This document shows positions 8,801 to 16,859 of a stretch of 64,000 nt of DNA, in pieces. The position numbers were made by a program, and so were the translations under genes. Origin of the DNA: CALZFJ01 sp051878575 (GTDB lineage: Bacteria; Bacteroidota; Bacteroidia; Bacteroidales; Muribaculaceae). The DNA lies in the NCBI GenBank assembly GCA_051878575.1, contig JBJEKJ010000091.1:14811-78810 (forward strand). Reading direction: 5' to 3'. Numbering within the stretch: position 1 is the stretch's first letter; every line of letters starts with the position of its first letter. The notes under the pieces are model-generated. The model was given only the letters and a program-made list of their open reading frames with translations. It was not told the origin of the DNA and ran no database searches.

Positions 8801-10155
8801 CCATCGCCAAGTCGGCAGGCGCCGAGGTGCAGCGTCCGCTCGCCACGGTGGTGATAGGCGGACTGATAGTGTCGACGGCTCTCACGCTGATAATAATCCC
8901 GGCATTCTACCGCTTGGTGAACTCATTCCCGGCATTATTGCGCAAGCTAAAGCGCATGAAAGACTCCTCGCGAGCCGCCGTAGCAGCCGCCTTGCTGCTT
9001 GTAGCGGCAATCCCGGCCACGGCACAGACTCAGGCCACGGCCGTGACTCTCGACGAGGCCATAGCAATAGCCCTTGAGAACAGCCCGCGGCTGAGAATAG
9101 CATCGGCCGAAATCGACCGGAGCCGCGCCGCCAAAGGCGAGAACTGGGACGGAGGCAGCACTTCGCTGAATTTCGCATGGGGACAGCTCAACGGCGAGGA
9201 GAAAGGCGACCATGAGCTGACGGTGGAGCAGTCGCTCGGCTCTCTGCTCACCCCATTCTACCGTAACGCTCTCGTGAAAACCATGGTGGCGTCGGGCGAG
9301 ACCCGCCGCGAAATGGTGAGAAAGGAGATTGTGGCCGAGGTGAAGCGCGCATGGGCCGACTACCTTGCGGCACTTAGCCTCTGCCGGCTCTACGACGGAC
9401 AGACGGCTATCGCCGATAAGCTGCTGCGCATTAGCCGGCTGCGATTCGAACAAGGCGACATCAACCGACTCGAATACAGCATGATGACATCGCTCGCCGT
9501 GGAACAGCGCACTCAGAGCAGGCTCGCCGCCGATGACAGGGAGCTTGCCGCACGCCGGCTGACGTGGGTGTGCCGTGCCAAATCGCCCATAACGCCTGCC
9601 GACACGGCAATAACGCCCGCCGAGGCTCCGGCTGCCGCCAATCTCTCAAACGCGCACCTGAAATACTTCGACTTGCAGGCACAGGAGAAAGCCGACTTGG
9701 CAAAAATAGAGAAAAGCAAGTTTTTCCCGGAATTCTCAATAGGCTATTCTCGCCAGAAAATCGCTCCGCTCTCAGGGCTGAGCTCATGGAATGTGGGCGT
9801 GTCGTTCCCACTGCTATTCTTCCCGCAGAGCAGCCGCGTGAGGCAGGCTCAAGCCGACGCCCGGATTGCCCGGTGGCAGGCCGACGACGACAAAGCCGAG
9901 CTGAGCAACAAAGTGGCCGAGCTTAAAGGACAGGTGGCGAAAAAAGCCAATGCCATAGGCTACTTTACCGATGCCGCCCTGAAAGAGGCCGACGAATTGC
10001 AGCGCAACGCCATAGCCACCTACGAGGGCAGCGAGACCGGAATCGCCGAGCTCGTGCAGAGCCTCAACACCGCCCGCGACATACGCAAACGCTACATCGA
10101 CGCCGTGCACGACTACAACGTGTCGGTGCTCGAGCTTGAACTTTTCACAGAATAA
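5824..10155 (+). CDS. CzcA/CusA-type heavy-metal RND pump fused to a TolC-like outer-membrane channel
   Basis: A 1443-residue protein. Residues 1 to about 1040 are a complete heavy-metal RND transporter that exports metal cations using the proton gradient. An N-terminal membrane segment is followed by MLTLPIDAVPDITNNQVQI, and DFGIVVDGSIVILEG carries Asp400, Asp406 and Glu413, matching the proton-relay Asp402, Asp408 and Glu415 of CzcA. Residues 1045-1068 are a signal-peptide-like segment ending in ATAQ, and about 1069-1443 form an outer-membrane efflux (TolC/CzcC) domain with its two long-helix repeats (VTLDEAIAIALENSPRLRIA). Such fusions are known in Bacteroidetes. I chose ATG 5824 (MFDAIVRFSVKKK) because the longer start lies in the promoter. 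The adaptor gene follows 14 bases later. The metal is unknown; the signature resembles the Co/Zn/Cd type more than Cu/Ag. Confidence 0.93.
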   Translation: MFDAIVRFSVKKKLFVALTTLFLLLGGTYAMLTLPIDAVPDITNNQVQIVTVSPTLAPQEVEQLITIPVETSMSNIMNVTEIRSVSRFGLSLVTVVFKDDVPTLEARQLINEQIQTVAGEIPQELGTPEMMPITTGLGEIYQYVLKVDKGHKKDYDAMELRTIQDWIVRRQLSGIPGIVEINSFGGYLKQYEIAIDPEVISALQITIGDVFEALSKNNQNTGASYIEKRDRAYYIRSEGMISSLKDIERIVVANRSGMPVHISDIGRVGFGSPKRFGAMTIDGEGECVGGIAMMLKGANANVVTKELEQRIEKVQKMLPEGVTIEPYLNRSELVSRNISTVISNLIEGALIVLIVLLLFLGNVRASVIVASVIPLAMLFGFILMRVFGVSANLMSLGAIDFGIVVDGSIVILEGILAHIYSRRLQGSTLDAGRMGEEVIAGASKVVHSSTFAVLIILIVFFPILTLNGIEGKYFTPMAQTLVFCIIGALLLSLTYVPMMASVFLKRGIEIKPTFADKFFGYVGRLYHTTLRLCLRHVWLTIGAAFALLAASLMLFTRLGAEFIPTLDEGDFAMQMTLPAGSSLTRSIEISQEAERVLMQNFPEVRHVVAKIGTAEVPTDPMSVEDADVMIVMKPFKEWTSASSRDEMVEKMKTALEAVKGAEFNFSQPIQLRFNELMTGAKADIAIKLYGEDMDELYAKAKEAAQHIEKIPGASDVIVEQAVGLPQLVVHYDRNKIARYGINIDELNAIIRTAYAGEAAGVVFENERRFDLVVRLDDAIVKDLDLNRLFVRTCDGLQVPVSEVATIDLVSGPLQINRDAAKRRIVIGVNVRNADIQQVVDNISRTLDRNVKLRPGYYFEYGGQFENLQNAIDTLLVVIPIALMLILLLLFFAFKSITYSLVVFSTVPLSLIGGIAALWLRGLPFSISAGVGFIALFGVAVLNGILMINHFNDLQKSRKYNMCTDRIILAGSHHLLRPVFLTGLVASLGFVPMAIAKSAGAEVQRPLATVVIGGLIVSTALTLIIIPAFYRLVNSFPALLRKLKRMKDSSRAAVAAALLLVAAIPATAQTQATAVTLDEAIAIALENSPRLRIASAEIDRSRAAKGENWDGGSTSLNFAWGQLNGEEKGDHELTVEQSLGSLLTPFYRNALVKTMVASGETRREMVRKEIVAEVKRAWADYLAALSLCRLYDGQTAIADKLLRISRLRFEQGDINRLEYSMMTSLAVEQRTQSRLAADDRELAARRLTWVCRAKSPITPADTAITPAEAPAAANLSNAHLKYFDLQAQEKADLAKIEKSKFFPEFSIGYSRQKIAPLSGLSSWNVGVSFPLLFFPQSSRVRQAQADARIARWQADDDKAELSNKVAELKGQVAKKANAIGYFTDAALKEADELQRNAIATYEGSETGIAELVQSLNTARDIRKRYIDAVHDYNVSVLELELFTE

Positions 10156-10169
10156 AAAAATCAACGAAA

Positions 10170-11072
10170 ATGAAAATACATCCGCTTTTAGCCTCCCTTT
10201 TGATTCTTGCGTCATGCGCCGGAAGCAACGAATCGACAATCGGCGACAATGAGCCCGCCGACTCAGTGAACATCATAGCCGAAACGGCTCCGGCTGCCGC
10301 CGACTCGGCAATTGCCGATGCCGTGACAAGTGCCACCTATAAGGCCAACGCCCCGACTTTCAACGGCGTGCTCAGCGCAGCGCCAAACAGCAGCGCCACC
10401 GTGGCTCTGACCATGGGCGGACGCATTCACAGCCTGAACGTGTTACACGGCTCGGCCGTGGCCCGCGGACAGGTGATCGCCACACTCGACAACCCCGAGT
10501 TCATCGAGCTGCAACAATCTTTTATCGACGCAGAGATTCAGCTCGAGTACCTTGAGAAGGAATACGAGCGGCAAAAGTCGCTCGGCGCACAGGAAGCCGC
10601 ATCGCAGAAACGCGTTCAGCAGAGTAAGGCCGACTACCTGTCGATGAAAAGCAAGGCCGAGGCATTGGCAATGCGACTCAAAGCTCTCGGAATCAGCCCC
10701 TCATCGGTGAAAATAGGCAACATAAAGGCCTACCTGCCTATCACCGCGCCAATTGCCGGCTATGTGACCGACATCAACGTCAACTTGGGAAAATACGTCG
10801 ATATGGGAGAGCCCGTCTGCATGATTGTCAACAAGTCGCACACGCTCGTGGAGCTCTCAGTGTATGAAAAAGACATCAACATCATCAACGTGGGCGACAT
10901 AATCGACTTCCGCGTGAACGGAATGGGCAAGGACACCTTCTCGGCCACCGTGGTCTCAATCGACCAGGCAGTGAACAAGGAGGACTACTCGATAAAGGTG
11001 TATGCGCGCGTCACGACGCCCAACCCCGCCTTCCGCCCGGGCATGTACGTCCGTGCCAAAGTGCGCCGATAG
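10170..11072 (+). CDS. RND efflux periplasmic adaptor lipoprotein (CzcB/CusB type)
   Basis: A 300-residue membrane fusion protein that links the inner-membrane pump to the outer-membrane channel. The N-terminus is a lipoprotein signal with lipobox LASC (Cys16). It has a split biotinyl-lipoyl half motif (GGRIHSLNVLHGSAVARGQVI), a long alpha-helical hairpin (FIDAEIQLEYLEKEYERQKS, about 110-170), the second lipoyl half (APIAGYVTDINVNLGKYVDMG) and a beta-barrel domain ending PGMYVRAKVRR. It is translated just after the fused pump-channel gene, so the operon encodes a full tripartite pump in two polypeptides. It is shorter than CusB and lacks an obvious His-rich metal-binding tail. Confidence 0.92.
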   Translation: MKIHPLLASLLILASCAGSNESTIGDNEPADSVNIIAETAPAAADSAIADAVTSATYKANAPTFNGVLSAAPNSSATVALTMGGRIHSLNVLHGSAVARGQVIATLDNPEFIELQQSFIDAEIQLEYLEKEYERQKSLGAQEAASQKRVQQSKADYLSMKSKAEALAMRLKALGISPSSVKIGNIKAYLPITAPIAGYVTDINVNLGKYVDMGEPVCMIVNKSHTLVELSVYEKDINIINVGDIIDFRVNGMGKDTFSATVVSIDQAVNKEDYSIKVYARVTTPNPAFRPGMYVRAKVRR

Positions 11073-11110
11073 CTCGCCCGGAAGGGCCTGTCGGAAATGG
11101 GAGCCGCAAA

Positions 11111-11140
11111 GCCCTGCGGGCACTCCGCGGGGCGCTTAAT
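11111..11140 (+). terminator. Possible terminator after the efflux operon
   Basis: A 9-bp stem (11111-11119 with 11125-11133, one G-T pair) with a 5-base loop, followed by GCTTAATTT. The T tract is weak, so this is a moderate call. Confidence 0.45.
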
Positions 11141-11164
11141 TTGTGTTAAACGCCGCATGTCAAC

Positions 11165-11195
11165 TTGTTTTTTAAAACAGCTATGCTTAATTTTG
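11165..11195 (+). promoter_or_regulatory. Bacteroidetes-type promoter for the 11236 lipoprotein
   Basis: TTG at 11165-11167, a 20-bp spacer and TAATTTTG at 11188-11195 match the consensus closely. The predicted leader is about 35 bases and AT-rich. Confidence 0.65.
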
Positions 11196-11235
11196 CGATT
11201 CATAATTATATTAATTTTAATCTTTTAGAATCGAT

Positions 11236-11856
11236 ATGGAAAAGTTTTTAAAGAAATTGAGCGTATTTTGCCTGATTGCCACCCTCGCGGCAGGATTTAC
11301 AAGTTGCGGCGACGACGATCCCGAACCGGAACCCGAGCCACAGCCCAAAAACTACACGCTGCTTTATGCTGCGCTGATTCCGAGCAACAACCTCGATTGC
11401 GGCACAGTGAGCTTCACCGCCACCGACCCTATAAGCAACAAGCAGATAAGCGTAAGTCTGCCCGACAACGGAATCAATGATTGGAACAACGAGGCTTATA
11501 AAGCCGTCAATGCGAAATTGGAAGCCGTCTCGACCTCCCTATTCAACTACAAGCGCTGCTACCTGCGCTACATCAAAGTTGACAACGTAAAATCGGGTCA
11601 AAAATACTCGGCAACCATCACATTCACTCCCGACAAAGACAAAATCAACGGACTCAACCAAGACGAGAAAATCTTTGTAGGCGATGTGGCAATTTACGCA
11701 TTTGCCGTCAACACTGCCGACAACTATGTCTACACATTGAGCGACAACATAGAAATGGGCGTTATGGACATAACAGTGTCGGATTTCCTCAGCAATTTGG
11801 AGAGCATCTCAGCTACTTATTTCCAGCCTTTCAAAGCAGAGGGTATCCTTCCCTGA
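11236..11856 (+). CDS. Small secreted lipoprotein, unknown function
   Basis: A 206-residue protein with signal sequence and lipobox (GFTSC, Cys at about 25), followed by an acidic and proline-rich linker (GDDDPEPEPEPQP). The acidic residues directly after the lipid-anchored Cys resemble the lipoprotein surface-export signal of Bacteroidetes, so surface display is likely. The rest (KNYTLLYAALIPSNNLDCG, SISNKQ-type strands, DKINGLNQDEKIFVGDVAIY) looks like a small beta-sandwich; no family is recognised. It stands alone between its own promoter and a strong terminator, so it is probably transcribed as a single gene. Confidence 0.8.
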   Translation: MEKFLKKLSVFCLIATLAAGFTSCGDDDPEPEPEPQPKNYTLLYAALIPSNNLDCGTVSFTATDPISNKQISVSLPDNGINDWNNEAYKAVNAKLEAVSTSLFNYKRCYLRYIKVDNVKSGQKYSATITFTPDKDKINGLNQDEKIFVGDVAIYAFAVNTADNYVYTLSDNIEMGVMDITVSDFLSNLESISATYFQPFKAEGILP

Positions 11857-11884
11857 CAGTTAGGTAGACACCCTGCCCGACATA

Positions 11885-11925
11885 GCGGCGCCTGAAGTTC
11901 TGAGGCTTCAGGCGCCGCCTTTTTT
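11885..11925 (+). terminator. Strong Rho-independent terminator
   Basis: A perfect 14-bp GC-rich stem (11885-11898 region with 11905-11918) with a short loop, followed by seven T residues. It closes the lipoprotein gene. Confidence 0.9.
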
Positions 11926-12010
11926 AACAAAAAACTCTCAAATAACAAGAAAATAGTATCATATTATAAAATAAGATATGCAATTGCATAATAATCTCAT
12001 ATTTTATCAC

Positions 12011-12018
12011 TAATTTTG
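12011..12018 (+). promoter_or_regulatory. -7 element (TAATTTTG) for the 12101 gene
   Basis: TAnnTTTG match with a TTG at 11984-11986 (24-bp spacer, longer than ideal). It predicts a leader of about 75 bases for the large secreted protein. Confidence 0.45.
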
Positions 12019-12100
12019 CAGGCAAATTGTCAATCTCGGCAATAATTTACCCGTCAAGTTTCACAGGAAATAATGTTTAACACTATAAAATAAGACGAAA

Positions 12101-15100
12101 ATGATGAATTTTACACGACTTGCCGGCAGCGTGCTGCTGGCTACCGCAAGCATCGCCGCAACTGCCGCACCGTCGGCAGCCAAAGCCACTGCCTTGCGGC
12201 AAGAGCTCAAGGGCTCCTCGCTCTTTGAGCGAATTTCGAAGATTCGCCATCAGCAACTCGACCGCGAGATTGCCGCCAAAGGCTTCGGCACGATGAAATC
12301 GGAGCCTATCGTGGCCGAGGGAATGGAGAGATTCGGCGATTTCGGATGGCTCCGCTCACCCGACGGACAATACTGGTATTATGCCGTGACCATCGAGACC
12401 AAGGATCTCAACGCCGACGGCCCCTCGGCAGCGTTCAAGGACGAGACAATCACCGGCTTCAAGCTATCGGTCTACAACGAGAACTGCGAGGTGGTGGGAA
12501 AGGTGAACGCCGACATTCCGCTGCTCGACGACGAGGTGCGCATCGTGGCAATCGACTTTGCCGACGTGCTGACAAAGAAATTCTTCAACATCGACAACAA
12601 CTATGAGGTGATGGTGATGGTGAACGCCAACACCCAGAAATATGTGAACAATGTGCGCACCTACGCATTCTCCATAACCAACAGCGACGCGAAGGCACAA
12701 CCGGTAGCCGTAATCGACGGCATGATGGTGTCGGCCACCGACGCATCGCTCGACCAGTGGTCGGAGTCGTTCTACATGATTTTCGACAACGACGGTTATG
12801 CCAACCCCGACGGGACATTCACACCGGCATCGGGCGAGAAGCAAGAGGGCGCAGTGAGAGGTCAGCGATTCACTATCATGCAGAAGGCGGGATACTCCAC
12901 TCCGGCAAGCGAGGTGGAGCACATCGACGTGCCCGACAGCGAGTCGACGTACAACGACGGACTGCCAATCCTCGTGCAGAAGCACAACAACACCCTCTAC
13001 TTGGCCCGCACGGGATATGAGAAGCCTTATTTCGTCGACCCCGACGACTATATGAGCACCGAGGTGACCCCCGACAATCACTTCTTCCTCACACTCTACA
13101 CCATGCCTCTAACAGGCTACGGGACCAAGAAGCTCACCCAGGTGGGAACCACAAAAATCCCGATGGCCATCAGCTCCGACGAGGACGTGCCCTTCCTGCT
13201 CTACGGCGCCGGAATGCTCGAATACATGGACGACATGATAATCGATGCCGACGGCAAAGTGAGCTACGTGATCACCACCGACTCCTATCACATCTCGACC
13301 GACGGCAACACCTACTCATACTACATCTACGATGCCGACGGCAACCTGCAAAAGACGATTTTCGAGAATTCCGACTATCTGCTGCCTCTTACCGACGTGC
13401 CCGGATTCCCGCGTCAGGACTGCTTCGTATCGGTCGACGCCAACAGCAATTATTTCTACAACTTCGTGAATATGGACACCTACAGCAAGGTGCTCACCTT
13501 GCCTGCCGCATTCCAGAACAACCTGCTCAGCACGGCTATGGACCGCATCCCATCGGCCGACGGCGAATACCGCTATGTGTTCCGCACCGGCTCCACTCAG
13601 GAGAATGAGGAGGGACACCTCTGCGAGTGCCTTAACTGGTTCCGCCCCGACGGCACATTCGAGCGTCAGCGACTATTCTACCTCGGACAGAATGTGGCTA
13701 TCGCAGCGCCCAACATGTCGGGGACGGTGCTCAGCCCATACTTCATCAATACCGACGACCTCCACGAGGTGATGTTCCTCGTGTCGCGCTACACCGGCGA
13801 GTCGTCGAAGAGCAAGACCGAGCTGCTCGTGCTCAACGAGAAGAACGAGACGGTGTTCAACATCGTTCCCACAGAGGAGCAGGGCACACTCTCGCGCGTG
13901 TGGACATTCAATGAGGGCTCCAACCCCACCCTCGTGCTCGTCTTCGCCAAGAACTCCTCGGAATATGGAGCCGAAATCTACCGCCTGCCGCTCACAAAAT
14001 TTGCCGGCGGAACGGGAACCGTCGACGACCCGTATCTCGTGGCTTCGGCCGGCGACCTTGCATACATCGCCAAAGAGCCCTCGGCACACTACCGCTTGGT
14101 GAACAACATCGACGCCTCGCTGATTGCCATCGAGGGCAGCTCAGCCACATTCACCGGAACGCTCGACGGCAATGGAAAGACAATAAGCAACCTGCGCATC
14201 AAGGGCGAGAACTGTAGCCTGCTCGGCACCATAAACGGGAAAACGAGCACAGGCGCCGAGGGAGAGACTTTCACCCCGGCAGTGAAGGACCTCACTTTCC
14301 TCAACCCGATTCTTGAGCTTGAGGGTGAGAACACCGCCGGACTGTTGGCAAGCCTCACATTCCAAAACGTGATAATCGAGAACGTACACGCCTACGGCCT
14401 CAAGACGGTGAACAACGACTTCTCAGGCTCGTTCGGAGGACTTGTGGGCGACGCCACATCATCATCGACCATAACGGCCTGCTCGGTGAGCGATGCCGAA
14501 ATCGACCTGCCCGCATCGAGCGTTGTCGGCGGACTCGTCGGCACGCTGAAGGCTTCGTCGAAAATCGAGGCTTCATCGTTCTCGGGCTACATCAATGCCG
14601 CCAACAACGTGGGCGGAATCACCGGAACGAGCTTCGAGGCCTATAGCGCCCAGCTCTGCTCAATCCGCAACTGCCACGTAAACGCCGACATCACAGCCGC
14701 CCACACCATTGGCGGCATCACAGGAAGCGACAACCACAACTACATAGTGAACAACTACGTGGAGGGCTCGCTCACCGGCACCGGTGGAACAAAATGGAAC
14801 GGCCCTATAATTGGCGGCGTCATAGGCTCGCTCGAATGGCTCGCAGGCGAGGGCGACTGCATATCGGGCAACATCGTGAACCTGAAAGTATTAAACTTCG
14901 TGCCCTCGACAGCCACTTCCGACGAATACAAGTATGAGACTGCCCACCGCATCGTAGGAAAGACCGACTACAACGACTACGCCGAGGGGCAGGACGGTTA
15001 TCTGAAGAACAACTACGCTGTGGGAACCATAGCTCCCGGCAGCGCCAACGAAATCTATGCCGGCAAGAATGGCGTGGAGGGCGAGACACTCGACGCCGAC

Positions 15101-15697
15101 AAGCTGAACGAGGAGTTCTGCGCCTCATTAGGATTCGCCTACGGCGCATCGGCAGCCACTCCGTGGAGCAACGGCGCCGACAAGGCTCCGCAGCTCTTCT
15201 TCGAGAACACTGTGAAAGGCTTGGTGGCAAGTCCGGCATCGCTTGAGCTGCAAGCCGGCGAAAACGATATGGTCATCTTCACCTGCATCGGCGGAAAGGG
15301 CGAGGATATCGTCTTTGAGGTGTCGGAGGGCGACGTTATCGAGCGAAGCTACGTCACCGCGGAGGAGAATATGGCAGGATTCGCAATTGCTGCCAAGAAC
15401 CCGGGCACTGCCACTATCACCGCCACGGCAGGCGACTTCACCTGCGTGTGCACCGTTGTAGTGACCAAGAACATCTCGGGTGGCACGGAGCAGAATATCG
15501 CCGTAACCGAAGGCGCGACGCTCATATTCGACGGCTCGACGGTCAAGGCAGCCGATGCCGACACCGAAATAAGCATCTACGACGCAGGTGGCCGCAAGGT
15601 GGCACAGGCCAAGGGCAACGTGCCCACATCGGCACTCGCCAAGGGCTTCTACATCGCCAAGTCGGCCGATGCTTCGCTGAAGTTCATTGTGAAATAG
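12101..15697 (+). CDS. Large secreted adhesin-like protein with GLUG-type repeats, Ig-like and T9SS-like domains
   Basis: A 1198-residue protein with a signal peptide (about residues 1-22). The N-terminal 650 residues form an unidentified strand-rich region (WLRSPDGQYWYYAVTIETK, ENCEVVGKVNADIP). About 655-990 contains beta-helix or GLUG-like repeats: GTLDGNGKTISNLRIKG, GSFGGLVGDATSSSTITAC, VVGGLVGTLKASSKIEASSF, NVGGITGTS. About 1040-1125 is an Ig-like (BIG2) domain (SPASLELQAGENDMVIF, GTATITATAGDFTC). The end (EISIYDAGGRKVAQAKG to FIVK) is a T9SS type A-like sorting domain. The architecture suggests a surface or secreted adhesion or binding protein; no catalytic domain is seen. It stands alone with a strong terminator behind it. 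Confidence 0.85.
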   Translation: MMNFTRLAGSVLLATASIAATAAPSAAKATALRQELKGSSLFERISKIRHQQLDREIAAKGFGTMKSEPIVAEGMERFGDFGWLRSPDGQYWYYAVTIETKDLNADGPSAAFKDETITGFKLSVYNENCEVVGKVNADIPLLDDEVRIVAIDFADVLTKKFFNIDNNYEVMVMVNANTQKYVNNVRTYAFSITNSDAKAQPVAVIDGMMVSATDASLDQWSESFYMIFDNDGYANPDGTFTPASGEKQEGAVRGQRFTIMQKAGYSTPASEVEHIDVPDSESTYNDGLPILVQKHNNTLYLARTGYEKPYFVDPDDYMSTEVTPDNHFFLTLYTMPLTGYGTKKLTQVGTTKIPMAISSDEDVPFLLYGAGMLEYMDDMIIDADGKVSYVITTDSYHISTDGNTYSYYIYDADGNLQKTIFENSDYLLPLTDVPGFPRQDCFVSVDANSNYFYNFVNMDTYSKVLTLPAAFQNNLLSTAMDRIPSADGEYRYVFRTGSTQENEEGHLCECLNWFRPDGTFERQRLFYLGQNVAIAAPNMSGTVLSPYFINTDDLHEVMFLVSRYTGESSKSKTELLVLNEKNETVFNIVPTEEQGTLSRVWTFNEGSNPTLVLVFAKNSSEYGAEIYRLPLTKFAGGTGTVDDPYLVASAGDLAYIAKEPSAHYRLVNNIDASLIAIEGSSATFTGTLDGNGKTISNLRIKGENCSLLGTINGKTSTGAEGETFTPAVKDLTFLNPILELEGENTAGLLASLTFQNVIIENVHAYGLKTVNNDFSGSFGGLVGDATSSSTITACSVSDAEIDLPASSVVGGLVGTLKASSKIEASSFSGYINAANNVGGITGTSFEAYSAQLCSIRNCHVNADITAAHTIGGITGSDNHNYIVNNYVEGSLTGTGGTKWNGPIIGGVIGSLEWLAGEGDCISGNIVNLKVLNFVPSTATSDEYKYETAHRIVGKTDYNDYAEGQDGYLKNNYAVGTIAPGSANEIYAGKNGVEGETLDADKLNEEFCASLGFAYGASAATPWSNGADKAPQLFFENTVKGLVASPASLELQAGENDMVIFTCIGGKGEDIVFEVSEGDVIERSYVTAEENMAGFAIAAKNPGTATITATAGDFTCVCTVVVTKNISGGTEQNIAVTEGATLIFDGSTVKAADADTEISIYDAGGRKVAQAKGNVPTSALAKGFYIAKSADASLKFIVK

Positions 15698-15720
15698 TCA
15701 CATAGCACAAATTTGGCATA

Positions 15721-15767
15721 AAAAAGGCACTCCTGCCGCGCGACTATTGCGGCAGGAGTGCTTTTTT
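15721..15767. terminator. Bidirectional terminator between converging genes
   Basis: A 13-bp perfect stem (15727-15739 with 15749-15761) flanked by an A-run on the left and six T residues on the right, so it can end transcription from both the 12101 gene (plus) and the GH43 gene (minus). Confidence 0.9.
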
Positions 15768-15817
15768 GCTTGTTATGTGTGGAATTTTCATGCGGCGGCA
15801 CCACGGCTGCCGTGGCG

Positions 15818-16819
15818 TCATCTCACGCGCGGAACTATCACATTGGCGCTATCGGCGGCAATGGTGTAGATGCCTGTGCTGTCGCAGCGGTTGAAAATCA
15901 GCGGAACGATGCGAGTGCGGCGAGGATTGGCCGTGGTGTCGCAGTTATGCACATGATATACGTAATAAGGCTTGCCGTCGATGCCCCTGAACAAATCGCC
16001 ATGGCCCGAGCCCGGCTCGCCGACGATGCTCTTGTGGATAATCGGGTTGCCGGCATATTTGGTCCACGGTCCTTGAGGCGACGGCGCAGTGGCATAGCCC
16101 ACGGCATAATCCTGATTCAGGAAATGATTGGCCGAATAGAACATATAGTAAACGCCCTCGAGCTTGAACACCGTGGGACCCTCCATGACAGGCGACCACT
16201 TGTTGTCGTCGGTCTTCTCCCATGCGTCGGTGAGGCCGAAGCAGCGCACGAGCGTCGACTTGTCGATGGAATCGTTCTCAAAATCATACTCTGCCGACCA
16301 CAGGTAGTTGCCATTGTCGAAACGCACATGATATAGATAATATTTCCCGTCGTCGTCCTTGAACAGGAACGGGTCGATATTCTTCTCACTTCCGTCGATG
16401 GGGCGCACCACGCTCTGCGAGTAGGAGCCATCGAGCGAGTCGCACTTTGCCACTGCCACCTGCTCGTTGGCGGTGTAGAACAGGCGGTATTTGTCGCCCT
16501 CCTTGTAGATTTGCGGAGCCCAGAATCCCCAGTCGCCGAATGACGGCGAGCCCTTTTTCAGCAAGAACCGGGCCGTGTCGGCACCGCACACTGTCCAATT
16601 CTGCAAGTCGGTCGACTCGAGCAGCTGGAAGGCAATAGTCTCCGAGCCGCGGGTACCGGTGAGGTAATATTTGCCATTCTCCACAAAGATTGTAGGGTCG
16701 GCGAAGAAAATCTCCTCGCCCTCGGCAACCGCAGTCTTGTCGGCTTGGCACGAAATCATTGCCGAGGCGGCAATTGCCGCAACACAGAAATTCTTAATGC
16801 TAATCATAAAAATCTTCAT
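15818..16819 (-). CDS. Glycoside hydrolase family 43 lipoprotein
   Basis: A 333-residue five-bladed propeller glycosidase of the arabinofuranosidase, xylosidase or arabinanase type. The signal has a lipobox (MISC, Cys24), so it is lipid-anchored in the periplasm or on the surface. The GH43 catalytic triad is visible: Asp41 (FADPTIF), Asp149 (NIDPFLF) and Glu213 (MEGPTVF). Length fits a single GH43 domain with no accessory module. It is the last gene of the locus, 40 bases after the second GH43 gene. An ATG at codon 5 is an alternative start. The substrate within GH43 cannot be fixed from sequence alone. Confidence 0.9.
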   Translation of the reverse strand: MKIFMISIKNFCVAAIAASAMISCQADKTAVAEGEEIFFADPTIFVENGKYYLTGTRGSETIAFQLLESTDLQNWTVCGADTARFLLKKGSPSFGDWGFWAPQIYKEGDKYRLFYTANEQVAVAKCDSLDGSYSQSVVRPIDGSEKNIDPFLFKDDDGKYYLYHVRFDNGNYLWSAEYDFENDSIDKSTLVRCFGLTDAWEKTDDNKWSPVMEGPTVFKLEGVYYMFYSANHFLNQDYAVGYATAPSPQGPWTKYAGNPIIHKSIVGEPGSGHGDLFRGIDGKPYYVYHVHNCDTTANPRRTRIVPLIFNRCDSTGIYTIAADSANVIVPRVR

Positions 16820-16829
16820 TTCTTGTTTT

Positions 16830-16853
16830 GTTATTATTGTTATTATTGTTATT
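16830..16853 (-). repeat. Short tandem repeat of a 9-base AT-rich unit upstream of GH43 start
   Basis: Two full copies and a partial copy of GTTATTATT (plus-strand reading) lie 11-34 bases ahead of the GH43 ATG at 16819. On the coding strand this is an A-rich leader where ribosome contacts are expected in Bacteroidetes. Confidence 0.6.
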
Positions 16854-16859
16854 TGATGA

